64,000 nucleotides of DNA. It comes from Synechococcus sp. PROS-7-1. Its GTDB lineage: Bacteria; Cyanobacteriota; Cyanobacteriia; PCC-6307; Cyanobiaceae. The stretch spans positions 186,001-250,000 of the forward strand of contig NZ_CP047945.1 of NCBI RefSeq assembly GCF_014279795.1. Direction: 5' to 3'. The notes beneath the pieces are model-generated. The model was not told the origin of the DNA. It ran no database searches and saw nothing but the letters and a program-made list of their open reading frames with translations. Below are positions 19,903-29,124 of the stretch, piece by piece (position 1 is the stretch's first letter; each line of letters begins with the position of its first letter). The position numbers and the translations under genes were made by a program.

Positions 19903-20166
19903 ATGAGTGGTGAGCGCGTAGGTTTCCGCTTCAAGCACGCCGATGCGGTGGTCAAGCGCAATCCCCAGGGCCGTTCCCGCCGCGGCTGGGTGATGGAGCC
20001 TGTGGAGCAGACCACCAGCCGGGGCACCAAGATGCCCGCCTACCGGATTCGCTGGCGCGATAGTGAGCGCCCCGAGATCGTGCTTCAGCACATGCTGATT
20101 GCCGATCCCGATCCCACACCTCCGCCGGAGAACGTGAGCCTGGAGCCCCCCGCGCCCAAGGCCTGA
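19903..20166 (+). CDS. Small conserved hypothetical protein
   Basis: Basic protein of 87 residues with no hydrophobic helix. A core of GERVGFRFKHADAVVKRN, GWVMEPVEQT, and PAYRIRWRDSERPEIVLQHML suggests a compact beta-barrel of the SH3/KOW kind, followed by a proline-rich acidic tail. I do not recognise a named family. ATG at 19903 is chosen over 19852 because the conserved-looking part starts there. Converges with the hercynine operon with a 25-base gap. Confidence 0.6.
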   Translation: MSGERVGFRFKHADAVVKRNPQGRSRRGWVMEPVEQTTSRGTKMPAYRIRWRDSERPEIVLQHMLIADPDPTPPPENVSLEPPAPKA

Positions 20167-20191
20167 TCAAGGCTGCGTGATCAAGGGGCGA

Positions 20192-20677
20192 TCAGTCGAG
20201 TCCTTGGCGGCGCCGGAGCTCTTCCAGTTCCTGTCTGGCTTCGAAGAGGGCCCAGTCTTCATCGAGGCTGCGTCCCTTCGATTGGCTTGAAGCCTGTTGG
20301 CGTAACTCGCTGATCTGCCTGTCCAGGCCTTGAAAATCGCGGCCGAGCGTCTCCAGTTCACTCCAGAGATCCCGGCCCTGCTCCATCAACGTCTGCACGT
20401 GGCGTTCAGCGCGTGCCGCCAGTTCCTTTTCCCCGGCAGCGTGCGCTTTGCGGCTGCGCTCACCCCAGGCCTGGACCTGTTCCGCCAGGGATAACAGCTG
20501 CCGGCGCAGGTCTTTGGCCTGACTCTGCATCTGATCGCGGCGGCGGTTCAGGTCGCGCTGGCGGTCTTGCAGATGCTGTTGGCGCAGCAAGCGATCCTGG
20601 TCCGGGTTGGCCTGAAGAAAAGCATTGAGCCGATCCTCCAGGTTGCGTTCCAGTTGATCCAGCCAGGTCGGAGCCAT
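20192..20677 (-). CDS. Hercynine-metabolism-associated coiled-coil protein
   Basis: Protein of 161 residues, almost entirely charged helix with heptad spacing (RQRDLNRRRDQMQSQAKDLRRQL and so on), so an extended coiled coil. Position after egtB, egtD and the small 82-residue protein matches the cyanobacterial gene set in which a larger protein of this kind is called a hercynine metabolism protein (a TIGRFAM model, named from memory). The biochemical role is unknown. Its ATG shares one base with the stop of the small protein (TGATG), so translation is coupled. Confidence 0.6.
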   Translation of the reverse strand: MAPTWLDQLERNLEDRLNAFLQANPDQDRLLRQQHLQDRQRDLNRRRDQMQSQAKDLRRQLLSLAEQVQAWGERSRKAHAAGEKELAARAERHVQTLMEQGRDLWSELETLGRDFQGLDRQISELRQQASSQSKGRSLDEDWALFEARQELEELRRRQGLD

Positions 20678-20925
20678 CAGTCCACAGCCTCGTGAACGGT
20701 CTCATCCGGAGCCCGGGTGATCAATGGCGCTTCAATTTCTTCCTGCAGCGGGGTGATCGCCCCATCCCGCGAGCGCAGCAGCAGCTGGGTGAGTCGGGCC
20801 ACCGACCCGTCCCCCAGCTCTAGCTCACTGAGCCTTTCGAAGGCTTGCCGGTAGACCGTTTCCAGCTCCTCCATCAGCGATTCCCGCTGCAGTCGCACCG
20901 TGCGGCGTTGCTCTTCTCGACCCAT
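20677..20925 (-). CDS. Hercynine-metabolism-associated small protein
   Basis: Protein of 82 residues, helical and acidic toward the C-terminus, with ESLMEELETVYRQAFERLSELE as its centre. The frame stays open upstream into egtD, but ATG at 20925 fits, 26 bases after the egtD stop. In cyanobacteria a small protein of this type accompanies egtB and egtD, which is the basis of the name. No catalytic residues are apparent. It may act as an adaptor for the two enzymes or for the coiled-coil protein downstream; this is inference. Confidence 0.6.
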   Translation of the reverse strand: MGREEQRRTVRLQRESLMEELETVYRQAFERLSELELGDGSVARLTQLLLRSRDGAITPLQEEIEAPLITRAPDETVHEAVD

Positions 20926-20951
20926 GGCGGCGCCCCGCTCCACTGCTGGAC

Positions 20952-21923
20952 TCAGTCTGCCGCTTCCAGCCAATGCAGGGAAAGATCGTCGGCCGGGTCG
21001 TGCCAGCGCTGCCGCCAACGCCAGCCCGCTTCCGCGGCCAGGGCGCGGGCCATGGCCGGTGTGTATTTCACGCTGTATTCGGTGACCAGCGGTTGCTCGG
21101 CAGCAAAATGCCAGCACTCACCAGCGATCCACACCGACTGAGGCTCTCGGCTCACCAGGGCCATGCGCACCCGGTGCTCAGCGACCTGCCAACGCGCTTC
21201 ATAGCGGAAACGCTCGGGGTCGAATGTGGCCCCAAGCTCCGCGTTCAGCCGATGCAGCAGGTTGCGGGCGAAGGCAGCGGACACGCCGGCGGCATCGTCG
21301 TAGGCCGCTTCGAGGCATTTAGGTGTTTTGGGTTGATCAAGGCCCAGGAGCAGGGGTCCGCCATCAAGCAGCTGGCGGAAGCGCCGCAGCAGCGCAACAG
21401 CCTCCAGGCGGGTGAAGTTTCCCAGGGAGCTTCCCGGGAAAAAGCCGATGCGGCGCTGGCCCTGCAGCAGAGGATGCCCCGGCAGGGCTTTCAGTGCGCT
21501 GTGATCGCAGCAGATGCCCAGCATGGGCACGCCCGGATAGCGCGTTTGCAGGGCGGCTGTGGCCTGGCGGAGATGGTCGGCGCTGATGTCGAGGGCCACA
21601 TAGGCGGAGGGTTGGAGGGCGTTGAGAAGGGGGCCGACCTTGCGGGCACTGCCAGCGCCGAACTCCACGATCACCCCGTCTCCCAGGGCGGTGGCGATCT
21701 CTGCAGCCGAGCGCTCCAGCAGCCCAATCTCCGTGCGCGTGAGGCTGTACTCGGGTTGCTCGCAGATCTGATCAAACAGGCGTGAGCCTTCCGCGTCGTA
21801 GAGGAACCAGGCGGGGAGCTGGCGCGGTTCCTGCTGCAGGCCCTGGCGCACCAGGCGCAGCATGTCCGCCGCCGGCGGATGCAGATCGATCAGCTCCGGT
21901 TTCGATGGCGTGAGCGTGGTCAT
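20952..21923 (-). CDS. egtD: Histidine N-alpha-methyltransferase EgtD
   Basis: SAM-dependent enzyme that trimethylates histidine to hercynine, the first step of ergothioneine synthesis. The 323-residue protein shows YDAEGSRLFDQICEQPEYSLTRTE (typical EgtD N-terminus), the SAM-binding EFGAGSARKVGPLLNAL, and FFPGSSLGNF. ATG at 21923 overlaps the egtB stop by 4 bases (ATGA); the frame extends upstream inside egtB but without homology. Each round makes three SAH molecules, which AhcY (10 kb away) can remove. Confidence 0.93.
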   Translation of the reverse strand: MTTLTPSKPELIDLHPPAADMLRLVRQGLQQEPRQLPAWFLYDAEGSRLFDQICEQPEYSLTRTEIGLLERSAAEIATALGDGVIVEFGAGSARKVGPLLNALQPSAYVALDISADHLRQATAALQTRYPGVPMLGICCDHSALKALPGHPLLQGQRRIGFFPGSSLGNFTRLEAVALLRRFRQLLDGGPLLLGLDQPKTPKCLEAAYDDAAGVSAAFARNLLHRLNAELGATFDPERFRYEARWQVAEHRVRMALVSREPQSVWIAGECWHFAAEQPLVTEYSVKYTPAMARALAAEAGWRWRQRWHDPADDLSLHWLEAAD

Positions 21924-23131
21924 CGGGCCAGGCGCAGGCCGGCCGCCATCCAGCGACTGGCCGGGGGAAAGAAGTTGCGATAAGTGTCGCGGGAATGGCC
22001 CTTGGGTGTGAGCTGACTGCTGCCCCGCAGCACGAATTGGGAGGTCATGAACTTGCCGTTGTACTCGCCCACCGCACCGCTGGCCGCCTGGAATCCCGGG
22101 TATGGGCGGTAGGGGCTCGACGTCCACTGCCAGAGCTCGCCGTGGCTTTGCTGCAGCTGCTCGCCCTGGGTGCGGCTGGCCAGTTCCCATTCCGCCTCGC
22201 TGGGAAGGCGAGCGCCGGCCCAGCGGGCATAGGCGTCCGCCTCAAACCAGCTGAGGTGGCGCACCGGCCTGTGCTCCGCCAGGGGACAGCGTCCTCCAAG
22301 GGTGAATTCCCAGTGCCAGGGACCGTCGCCGCCGGCATCTCCGCGCCAGTAGCGGGGTGCCCGCCAGCCCCGTTGGCAGCATTCCGCCCAGCCCTCGCTC
22401 ATCCAGAGCTCGGGGCGCTGGTAGCCACCCGCGTTGATGAACTGCAGATAGTCGCCATTGGTCACGAGGCGATCGGCGATCTGGAACGGCTCGAGCCACA
22501 CCCGGTGCCGGGGGGTTTCGTTGTCGAAGTGAAAGTTGGATCCGGCATGCCCGACCTCCACGAGGCCGCCTGCGCAGGCCAACCAGCTGGGGTGGTGGCC
22601 ATCGCTGCCGCTTGATGCGGGCTCCTGCCAGTCCGTCCGGTAGGCCGGTTCGAGCGGTTGGCGGCTGAAGCCGTCGAGCAGATCCATCAACATCAGTTCC
22701 TGATGCTGCTGCTCGTGCTGCAGTCCCAGCTCCACCAGGTCGAGCCAGGGCGCATCGTCGCTGCTCTCCAGCAGGCGTTCGAGGGCTTCGTTCACCCGGG
22801 TCCGCCACTGGCTCACCTCCCGCATCGGCGGCCGGCTCAATAGGCCTCGCTGGGGACGGGGTTGGCGGGGGCCGACGGCTTCGTAATAGGAGTTGAACAG
22901 GTAACCCCAGCGGGCGTCGGCCGGTTCATAACTCGGCTGGTGGGGCCGCAGCACAAACGTTTCGAAGAACCAGGTGGTGTGGGCCAGATGCCATTTGGGA
23001 GGGCTGGCATCGGCCATGCCCTGAAGGTTGAGGTCTTCGGTGTCCAGCGGCTCGATCAGGGCTTCGCTGGCATGCCGCACGGCCATCAGCCGGGTCAGAA
23101 GCGTGCCGGAAGCCATGGCGGTTGGGCGCAT
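21920..23131 (-). CDS. egtB: Hercynine sulfoxide synthase EgtB
   Basis: Non-haem iron enzyme that joins hercynine to a thiol donor using oxygen. The N-terminal DinB-like domain carries the iron ligands: His51 in KWHLAHTTWFFE, and His139 and His143 in HEQQHQE. The C-terminal formylglycine-enzyme-like domain has LPSEAEWELASR and the terminal FVLRGSS ... RNFFPPASRW. No egtA, egtC or egtE lies beside it, which fits a short route using cysteine and a separate lyase, but the thiol donor is inferred. First gene of the four-gene operon. Confidence 0.9.
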   Translation of the reverse strand: MRPTAMASGTLLTRLMAVRHASEALIEPLDTEDLNLQGMADASPPKWHLAHTTWFFETFVLRPHQPSYEPADARWGYLFNSYYEAVGPRQPRPQRGLLSRPPMREVSQWRTRVNEALERLLESSDDAPWLDLVELGLQHEQQHQELMLMDLLDGFSRQPLEPAYRTDWQEPASSGSDGHHPSWLACAGGLVEVGHAGSNFHFDNETPRHRVWLEPFQIADRLVTNGDYLQFINAGGYQRPELWMSEGWAECCQRGWRAPRYWRGDAGGDGPWHWEFTLGGRCPLAEHRPVRHLSWFEADAYARWAGARLPSEAEWELASRTQGEQLQQSHGELWQWTSSPYRPYPGFQAASGAVGEYNGKFMTSQFVLRGSSQLTPKGHSRDTYRNFFPPASRWMAAGLRLAR

Positions 23132-23212
23132 TGGCGGTGACCCTAGGGGCTACCCACCCCGGTGTCAGCAGGACACTGCCCCTACCATTCAGCCCACCAC
23201 CGCCTCCACGTT

Positions 23213-25249
23213 GTGATCGGCACCCTGCTGGCTGACCGGTACCGCCTGGATCGCTGCCTGTCTGCGGATCCAGATCATCCCCAGGGAACGCTCTGGTGTG
23301 CGGCGGATCAGATGGCCGCCGGTGCGCCGGTGGCGGTGCGTCAGCTCCGGGATGCCCAGGCTTCGGAGCGCATCCGTGGGTTATGGCCGGCAATGCAGTC
23401 GGTGCTGCATCCCCAGATCCCCCGCTTCGGTGGGCTCCTGGAAGAGCAGGGCAGCCTCTGGCTTGTGCGCGAATGGCAGGAGGGCTCCAGCCTGCTGCAG
23501 ATCCAGGCGCAGCGTCTGGAGCGCCAGCTGGTGTTCGGGCCGGGCGAAGTGCTCCTGCTGCTGCGCCAGCTGCTGCCGCCTTTGGCCGTGCTGCATGGCC
23601 AGCAGCTGGTGCATGGCGATCTCAATCCCCGCAATCTGCTCCGGCGCGACCAGGACGGTCTGCCGGTGTTGATCGATTTCGGTTTGCTGCAGCGCAGCGG
23701 TGAGCAGCCGATTCCCGGGGCTTCGGCGGCCTATGCCCCCAGAGCCCAGGGGCGGCAGGAGCCCGCTGCGCCCTGGATGGATCTGCATGCGCTGGGGGTC
23801 ACGGCCCTTACCCTGCTGAGCGGCCGTCCACCCGAACAGCTCCTGGCGTCTGAAGCCGACGACTGGATGTTGCCGGCGGATCTGGATCTGGAGTTGCCCT
23901 ATCGCACGGTTCTCGAACGCCTGTTATCCGAGCAGGGGGATCGGCGTTTTGCCACCGCCAGCGAGGCGCTGAAAGCGTTGCAGCGGGTCACCATGCCCGA
24001 GTCCACCGGACCCCAGCCTCGGGCGGACCGCACCCTGGTGCTGGCACCGGTGGTGGTGGCAGCACCCCAGGCGCCGCCACCGTCGCCAGACCTGCCGCCT
24101 TTGGGGGCGACAGCAGAGGCATCCGAGCGGCCCCGTCCCCGCGCCGAACAGCGCCAGCAAGCCGCGGAGGGAAGGCTCTGGCCGGTTGTGGCTGCCCTGT
24201 TGGTGTCTGCGCTGGTGGGGACGGCGATCGGATGGTTCCTGCTCAGTCGCGGCAATCCCCCTGGATCGGCACCATCAACCGAGCGGGATGTGATCGGTCG
24301 CTCTCCCACCGCCAGCCTTCCCCCGGCGGAAGTGGATCAACGCCAGCAACTGTTGAGCCGCTTGAGGGCGTTGCAAGTGGATCGCAGCTGGTTCCTGCAA
24401 CTAGTGGATGCCAGCCTGCTGGCCCGCTTCCCCGAGCGCAATGGCCGCCTGCCCAGTGATTCCCTCGAGGATGCCCCGCTCAGGCAGGTTTGGAATGAGC
24501 TGGCCGAGGAATGGCTGGCCCGGGTGGAGCAGCTACCGCCGATGCTGCGCGCCCGACTGGGCCGCCTCAAAGATGCCGACTGGCAAAAGCAGCGCCAGGC
24601 GCTGGTGCAGCAGGGGGTGAATGCCCGGGTGGTGGAGCAATTGGTGAGTGCATCGGCGCAGACGCTTCTGCCCGGTGTGGCCACGGGGGTGAAGCCACCT
24701 GAACCGTTCCGGCAACTGTGGTTTGCGGCGGCACTGCGCAGCCTGGAGGATGTGCGCATCGAAGCGGTGAAGGCCCGTGCCGGCGCGCCCACCGTGCTCT
24801 CGAGCCGGGTTCCCGCAGGCGGAGCCCGCTTGATTTCAATCACCGTCCCGGCCGGCCGACGCTTGGTATTGGGCATCAACGGCACACCGTTGATGCAGAT
24901 GACGGTGTACGGCGCCGACGGGGAGGTGGCCGCCGATCGCGGGCCGCTGCGGGTGGTGACCCTCAGCGAAGACGCTGGATCGCCGGTGCAGGTGCTGATC
25001 ACCAACGACGGCGTGTCCTCCGGGTTGCTCACCCTGTCCTGTCGGGCGGATCTCCCGGAGCCCAAGCCCCTGCCCGATGTGGATCCCAATCCCATCCCCG
25101 ATCCGGCCACCGGGGCCGAGGGCCCCGTGGAAACCTTGCCGGAGCCGCCCGGTCCGAAGCCGGCAGGGGTGGAGGAGCCACCCGCTGAGGAGGCGTCCCA
25201 GCCGGTGGTGGAGGCAGACGCGCAGCCTTCCTCTTCTGACACGAACTAG
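23213..25249 (+). CDS. Divergent serine/threonine protein kinase, possible pseudokinase
   Basis: Protein of about 678 residues: kinase-like domain (1-270), proline-rich linker, one transmembrane helix (about 322-344), then a long extracytoplasmic part ending in a Pro/Glu-rich tail. The DFG motif is intact (Asp155) and a catalytic aspartate remains in HGDLNPRN (Asp136, Asn141). However, the glycine-rich loop is not recognisable, the usual VAIK lysine is arginine (VAVR, Arg43), and HRD is HGD. It may have weak activity or act as a scaffold. GTG at 23213 is preferred over GTG at 23162 because the fold starts at GTLLADRYRL. Confidence 0.8.
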   Translation: MIGTLLADRYRLDRCLSADPDHPQGTLWCAADQMAAGAPVAVRQLRDAQASERIRGLWPAMQSVLHPQIPRFGGLLEEQGSLWLVREWQEGSSLLQIQAQRLERQLVFGPGEVLLLLRQLLPPLAVLHGQQLVHGDLNPRNLLRRDQDGLPVLIDFGLLQRSGEQPIPGASAAYAPRAQGRQEPAAPWMDLHALGVTALTLLSGRPPEQLLASEADDWMLPADLDLELPYRTVLERLLSEQGDRRFATASEALKALQRVTMPESTGPQPRADRTLVLAPVVVAAPQAPPPSPDLPPLGATAEASERPRPRAEQRQQAAEGRLWPVVAALLVSALVGTAIGWFLLSRGNPPGSAPSTERDVIGRSPTASLPPAEVDQRQQLLSRLRALQVDRSWFLQLVDASLLARFPERNGRLPSDSLEDAPLRQVWNELAEEWLARVEQLPPMLRARLGRLKDADWQKQRQALVQQGVNARVVEQLVSASAQTLLPGVATGVKPPEPFRQLWFAAALRSLEDVRIEAVKARAGAPTVLSSRVPAGGARLISITVPAGRRLVLGINGTPLMQMTVYGADGEVAADRGPLRVVTLSEDAGSPVQVLITNDGVSSGLLTLSCRADLPEPKPLPDVDPNPIPDPATGAEGPVETLPEPPGPKPAGVEEPPAEEASQPVVEADAQPSSSDTN

Positions 25250-25267
25250 TTCCGCTCTCGTTTCGAA

Positions 25268-25765
25268 TTAGTAACGCGACAGTGCTGCGCGAGTTTCTTT
25301 CTTGATCTGCTTGTCTTTTTCTGCGGCGCGCTTGTCGTGGAGTTTGCGCCCCTTGCCCAGTCCCAGGGTGAGCTTGATCCAGGAGCCCTGCAGATGCAGG
25401 TTGAGGGGGATCAGCGCCAGTCCTTTCTGGTCCAACTGGCCGCGCAGTTTGTCGATCTCTCGTCGGTGCGCCAGTAGGCGGCGCACCCGCAACGGGTCGT
25501 GGTTGAAATAGCCGCTGGCATGGGTGTGGGGGGAGATGTGCACGTTGTGCAGCTGCAGCTCTCCATTGCGGATCAGGCAGAACCCATCGCGCAGGTTGGC
25601 CTGCCCGGCCCGGATTGATTTCACCTCGGTGCCCACCAGCTCGATGCCGGTTTCGAGCGTCTCGAGAATGTCGTATTGATGCCGGGCCAAGCGGTTATCC
25701 GCCAGCAGCCGGTTGGCTGCGGCGCGCGCAGCAGCGGCACTCTTCTTGCCTCCTCCTTTGGCCAT
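25268..25765 (-). CDS. smpB: SsrA (tmRNA)-binding protein SmpB
   Basis: Binds tmRNA and helps rescue stalled ribosomes. The 165-residue protein has [27 protein letters not shown] and a basic C-terminal tail that would fold in the mRNA channel, both typical. A lysine/alanine-rich N-terminus is longer than in enterobacteria. The ssrA gene is not in this window. Divergent from ruvB with 64 bases between the starts, and convergent with the kinase gene at an 18-base gap. Confidence 0.95.
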   Translation of the reverse strand: MAKGGGKKSAAAARAAANRLLADNRLARHQYDILETLETGIELVGTEVKSIRAGQANLRDGFCLIRNGELQLHNVHISPHTHASGYFNHDPLRVRRLLAHRREIDKLRGQLDQKGLALIPLNLHLQGSWIKLTLGLGKGRKLHDKRAAEKDKQIKKETRAALSRY

Positions 25766-25829
25766 CCCCCTTCAGGCCTCTCAGCCGCTTGATTCCCCGA
25801 CCCTATCCAGGGGTCGGTACCCTTCCATC

Positions 25830-26915
25830 ATGGCGATCGTTTCCTCCAACGCCGCATCCCAGGGTTCGCGGCCGGATCGCGTCCCCAATCGGGTGGTGGA
25901 CGGGGCCCGGCAGGCAGGGGATGACCTCGATCCAGGACGGTCTGGTGCCAAGGAGGACAGCCTGCGGCCCAAGCGCCTTGCGGATTACATCGGTCAGCGC
26001 GAGCTGAAGCAGGTGTTAGGCATTGCCGTGCAGGCGGCCGTCGGCCGCGGCGAGGCTCTCGATCACGTGTTGCTCTACGGCCCCCCCGGCTTGGGCAAAA
26101 CCACCATGGCCATGGTGCTCGCCGAAGAGCTGGGGGTGACCTGCCGGATCACCAGTGCACCGGCCCTAGAGCGCCCCCGCGACATCGTGGGGTTGCTGGT
26201 GACCCTGCAGCCCAAGGATCTGCTGTTCATCGATGAGATTCACAGGCTGAGCCGGGTGGCCGAAGAGCTGCTCTATCCGGCCATGGAGGATCGTCGCCTG
26301 GATCTCACCGTGGGCAAGGGCAGCACGGCGCGCACCCGTGCCCTCGACCTGCCTCCCTTCACGCTGGTGGGGGCCACCACCCGGGCCGGGGCTCTGAGCT
26401 CGCCGTTGCGCGATCGCTTCGGGCTGATTCAGCGGCTCGAGTTTTACGGCTTGGAGGATCTTCAGGCCATCGTGGAACGGGCTGCCGGCCTGCTCGATCT
26501 CGAACTCAGTGCGGCGGCCTGCACGGAGATCGCCCGCCGCTGCAGGGGCACCCCCCGCATTGCCAACCGCCTGTTGCGGCGGGTGCGCGACGTGGCCTGC
26601 GTGCGGGCCTGTGAGGGTTGCATTGATCAGGCTCTGGTGGATGAAGCTCTCACCCTGCATCGCGTGGATGGCCGGGGGTTGGATGCCAGTGATCGCCGCC
26701 TGATGGAACTACTGCTGCAGTCCCATGGCGGTGGTCCCGCCGGCCTCGATACCCTGGCGGCCGCCCTTGGTGAGGACCCGGCCACCCTGGAGTCGGTGGT
26801 GGAGCCGTACCTGCTTCAGCTTGGTTTTCTGCAGCGCACCCCCCGGGGCCGGGTGGTGACCGCCGCGGGCCGGGGCCATCTCGGTTGGCCAGAGTCCCAG
26901 GAGCAGGTGGCATGA
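25830..26915 (+). CDS. ruvB: Holliday junction branch-migration helicase RuvB
   Basis: AAA+ motor that moves Holliday junctions with RuvA. Walker A is [12 protein letters not shown], Walker B is [10 protein letters not shown], sensor 1 lies in LVGATTRAG, and the arginine finger in SPLRDRFG. The C-terminal winged helix ends with [11 protein letters not shown]. An N-terminal extension of about 45 residues precedes the usual [11 protein letters not shown] start, as in other cyanobacteria. ATG at 25830 is chosen over an upstream frame opening at 25713 that runs inside smpB. The stop overlaps the next ATG (ATGA). Confidence 0.95.
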   Translation: MAIVSSNAASQGSRPDRVPNRVVDGARQAGDDLDPGRSGAKEDSLRPKRLADYIGQRELKQVLGIAVQAAVGRGEALDHVLLYGPPGLGKTTMAMVLAEELGVTCRITSAPALERPRDIVGLLVTLQPKDLLFIDEIHRLSRVAEELLYPAMEDRRLDLTVGKGSTARTRALDLPPFTLVGATTRAGALSSPLRDRFGLIQRLEFYGLEDLQAIVERAAGLLDLELSAAACTEIARRCRGTPRIANRLLRRVRDVACVRACEGCIDQALVDEALTLHRVDGRGLDASDRRLMELLLQSHGGGPAGLDTLAAALGEDPATLESVVEPYLLQLGFLQRTPRGRVVTAAGRGHLGWPESQEQVA

Positions 26916-27724
26916 CTCGGTTGTCCTTGCTGTTGCGTTCTTTTTTCGCCTTGGTGGTGTTGTTCGCCCTGCTGGTTCTGCCCGGGCCGGTGATGGCGGC
27001 AGGCGATCCTGATACCGGGGACCTGCCGCGCTTGTTTGAGCGGGCCTTGAGCCTGAGCCGCCAGGGCGATCCGGAGGCAGCGCTGCCCCTTTGGGATGAA
27101 GTGCTGGAGCTGGCGCCGCGGGATGCTGCTGCCTGGAGCAATCGCGGCAACATCCGCTTGATGCTGGGGGATCCTGAGGGGGCGATCGCCGATCAAACCC
27201 GCTCGATCGCCCTGGCACCGGAGGATGCCGATCCCCATCTCAATCGGGGTACCGCCGAGGAAGCCTTGCAGCGTTGGCCTGAGGCCGCGGCTGATTACGA
27301 CTGGATCCTTCAGCGCGATCCCCTCGATGCTTCGGCGCTCTACAACCTGGGCAATGTGCGTGGCTCTGAGGGCGACTGGACCCAAGCCCAGCGTTTGTAT
27401 CGCCAAGCCGCCGATGCCCGCCCGGGATTTGCCATGGCTCGCTCCAGTGATGCCCTGGCCCTCTACCAGCTTGAGGATCTTGCGGAAGCTGAGCGTCAGC
27501 TGCGCAATCTCATTCGCCGCTATCCCTTGTTTGCTGATGCCCGTGCCGCACTCAGCGCTTTGCTCTGGCGGCAGGGCTCCCGCGGCGAAGCCGAAAGCCA
27601 TTGGGCTGCGGCTGCCGGACTGGATCCCAGTTATCGGGATTCGGCCTGGCTGGCCCAGGTGCGGCGCTGGCCGCCGACACCGATCGCTGATCTCGAGCGC
27701 TTTCTCGCTTTGGAGGTGTCATGA
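26912..27724 (+). CDS. Secreted TPR-repeat protein
   Basis: Protein of 270 residues: signal peptide (hydrophobic [15 protein letters not shown], likely cut after PVMA), then about five tetratricopeptide repeats (for example [21 protein letters not shown] and [21 protein letters not shown]). TPR proteins in the periplasm or lumen act as adaptors in assembly of complexes. The partner is not evident. It overlaps ruvB by 4 bases and the amidohydrolase by 4 bases, so all three are probably translated from one message. Confidence 0.8.
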   Translation: MTRLSLLLRSFFALVVLFALLVLPGPVMAAGDPDTGDLPRLFERALSLSRQGDPEAALPLWDEVLELAPRDAAAWSNRGNIRLMLGDPEGAIADQTRSIALAPEDADPHLNRGTAEEALQRWPEAAADYDWILQRDPLDASALYNLGNVRGSEGDWTQAQRLYRQAADARPGFAMARSSDALALYQLEDLAEAERQLRNLIRRYPLFADARAALSALLWRQGSRGEAESHWAAAAGLDPSYRDSAWLAQVRRWPPTPIADLERFLALEVS

Positions 27725-28893
27725 CCTCTTCGTTGCCCTGGACTGAGCGCCTGGAAGCGATGCTGCCGGAGTTGGTGGACTTTCGCCGCCACCTGCATGC
27801 CCATCCCGAGCTCAGCGGCGAAGAGCACCAGACCGCCGCCTTGCTCGCGGGTGCCTTGCGGGAGGCCGGCTGGCGAGTGCGTGAGGGTGTGGGACGCACC
27901 GGTGTGGTGGCGGATCTCGGGCCGGAGCAGGGTCCCAAGCTTGGGTTGCGGGTGGACATGGACGCCCTGCCGGTGGAGGAGCGCACGGGTCTGCCCTATG
28001 CCTCCTTGCGCCAGGGGGTGATGCACGCCTGCGGCCACGACCTGCACAGCACCATCGGTCTGGGGGTGGCCCGGCTGCTGGCCAGTGAGCCGGAGCAGCC
28101 TGTCGGCCTGCGCCTGCTGTTCCAGCCCGCTGAAGAGCTTGCCCAAGGTGCGCGCTGGATGCGCGATGCCGGAGCTACCGACGGACTGGACGGATTGTTC
28201 GGCGTGCACGTGTTCCCGTCCTTGCCGGTTGGCAGCATCGGCGTGCGCAGCGGCAGCCTGACGGCCGCGGCGGGTGAATTGGAGATCGAAGTGATCGGTG
28301 AAGGAGGGCATGGCGCCCGTCCGCATCAATCGGTGGATGCGATCTGGATCGCTTCGCGAGTGGTGACCGGGTTGCAGGAGGCGATCAGTCGCCGGCTCGA
28401 TGCCTTGCATCCGGTGGTGGTGAGTTTCGGGCACATCGAAGGGGGGAAGGCCTTCAACGTGATCGCTGATCGGGTGCGTCTGCTCGGCACGGTGCGTTGT
28501 CTCTGCACGGATGTGCATGACCGTCTGCCCGCCTGGATCGAAGACACCGTGCAGGCCCTGTGCGCGGGCTTCGGCGCCACGGCTCGGGTGCACTACCGCT
28601 GCATCTCGCCTCCGGTGCACAACGACGCTGCCCTTACGGCTCTGTTGGAGCGCTGCGCTATCGAGCAGCTGGGGGCAACCCAGGTGTTGAGGCTGGAGCA
28701 GCCCTCCCTGGGGGCTGAGGATTTTGCCGAGCTGCTCAAGGGTGTGCCCGGCACGATGTTCCGTTTGGGGGTGGCCGGGCCTGAGGGCTGCGCGCCCCTG
28801 CACAACGGTCATTTTTTGCCGGATGAAGCCTGTCTGGCGGTGGGAATCCGCGTGCTGACGGCGGCGCTTCTCGCCTGGGAGCCTCCGGCATGA
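27721..28893 (+). CDS. M20-family metallo-amidohydrolase, N-acyl-amino-acid type
   Basis: Zinc hydrolase of 390 residues, related to hippurate hydrolase and IAA-amino-acid hydrolases. It shows FRRHLHAHPELSGEEHQT, the metal-binding VDMDALPVEE and HACGHDLHSTIGLG, the glutamate in QPAEE, and the dimerisation-domain motif GGHGARPHQSVDAI. Typical substrates are N-acyl amino acids, but specificity cannot be read from sequence. 4-base overlaps on both sides (ATGA at 27721 and 28890) place it in a coupled run with ruvB, the TPR protein and DUF3188. Confidence 0.88.
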   Translation: MTSSLPWTERLEAMLPELVDFRRHLHAHPELSGEEHQTAALLAGALREAGWRVREGVGRTGVVADLGPEQGPKLGLRVDMDALPVEERTGLPYASLRQGVMHACGHDLHSTIGLGVARLLASEPEQPVGLRLLFQPAEELAQGARWMRDAGATDGLDGLFGVHVFPSLPVGSIGVRSGSLTAAAGELEIEVIGEGGHGARPHQSVDAIWIASRVVTGLQEAISRRLDALHPVVVSFGHIEGGKAFNVIADRVRLLGTVRCLCTDVHDRLPAWIEDTVQALCAGFGATARVHYRCISPPVHNDAALTALLERCAIEQLGATQVLRLEQPSLGAEDFAELLKGVPGTMFRLGVAGPEGCAPLHNGHFLPDEACLAVGIRVLTAALLAWEPPA

Positions 28894-29120
28894 ACCGGCC
28901 ACCTCGCACCCGCTTGCATGTGCTGCTGTCCTTGGCAGCTCCTCTGTTGGTGTTGCTGGGTGTGGTGGCTCTACTGCAACGGGAGGGTGCCGACAAATTG
29001 CAGTCTCTCCCTGCCATCCTGGTGGGTACAGGCCTGGTGATCCATGCCGTGGTGGGCCGGCGGCGTCGGCGTCATCGGCTGTTGGTGGCCCTGCGCAGCA
29101 ATCGTTTCGAGGAGTCCTGA
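28890..29120 (+). CDS. DUF3188 small membrane protein
   Basis: Protein of 76 residues with two transmembrane helices (VLLSLAAPLLVLLGVVALL and LPAILVGTGLVIHAVV) and a strongly basic tail (RRRRRHRLL). This two-helix pattern matches DUF3188, a family found in cyanobacteria with no known function. It overlaps the amidohydrolase by 4 bases. The basic tail should face the cytoplasm. Confidence 0.65.
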   Translation: MNRPPRTRLHVLLSLAAPLLVLLGVVALLQREGADKLQSLPAILVGTGLVIHAVVGRRRRRHRLLVALRSNRFEES

Positions 29121-29124
29121 CCCG

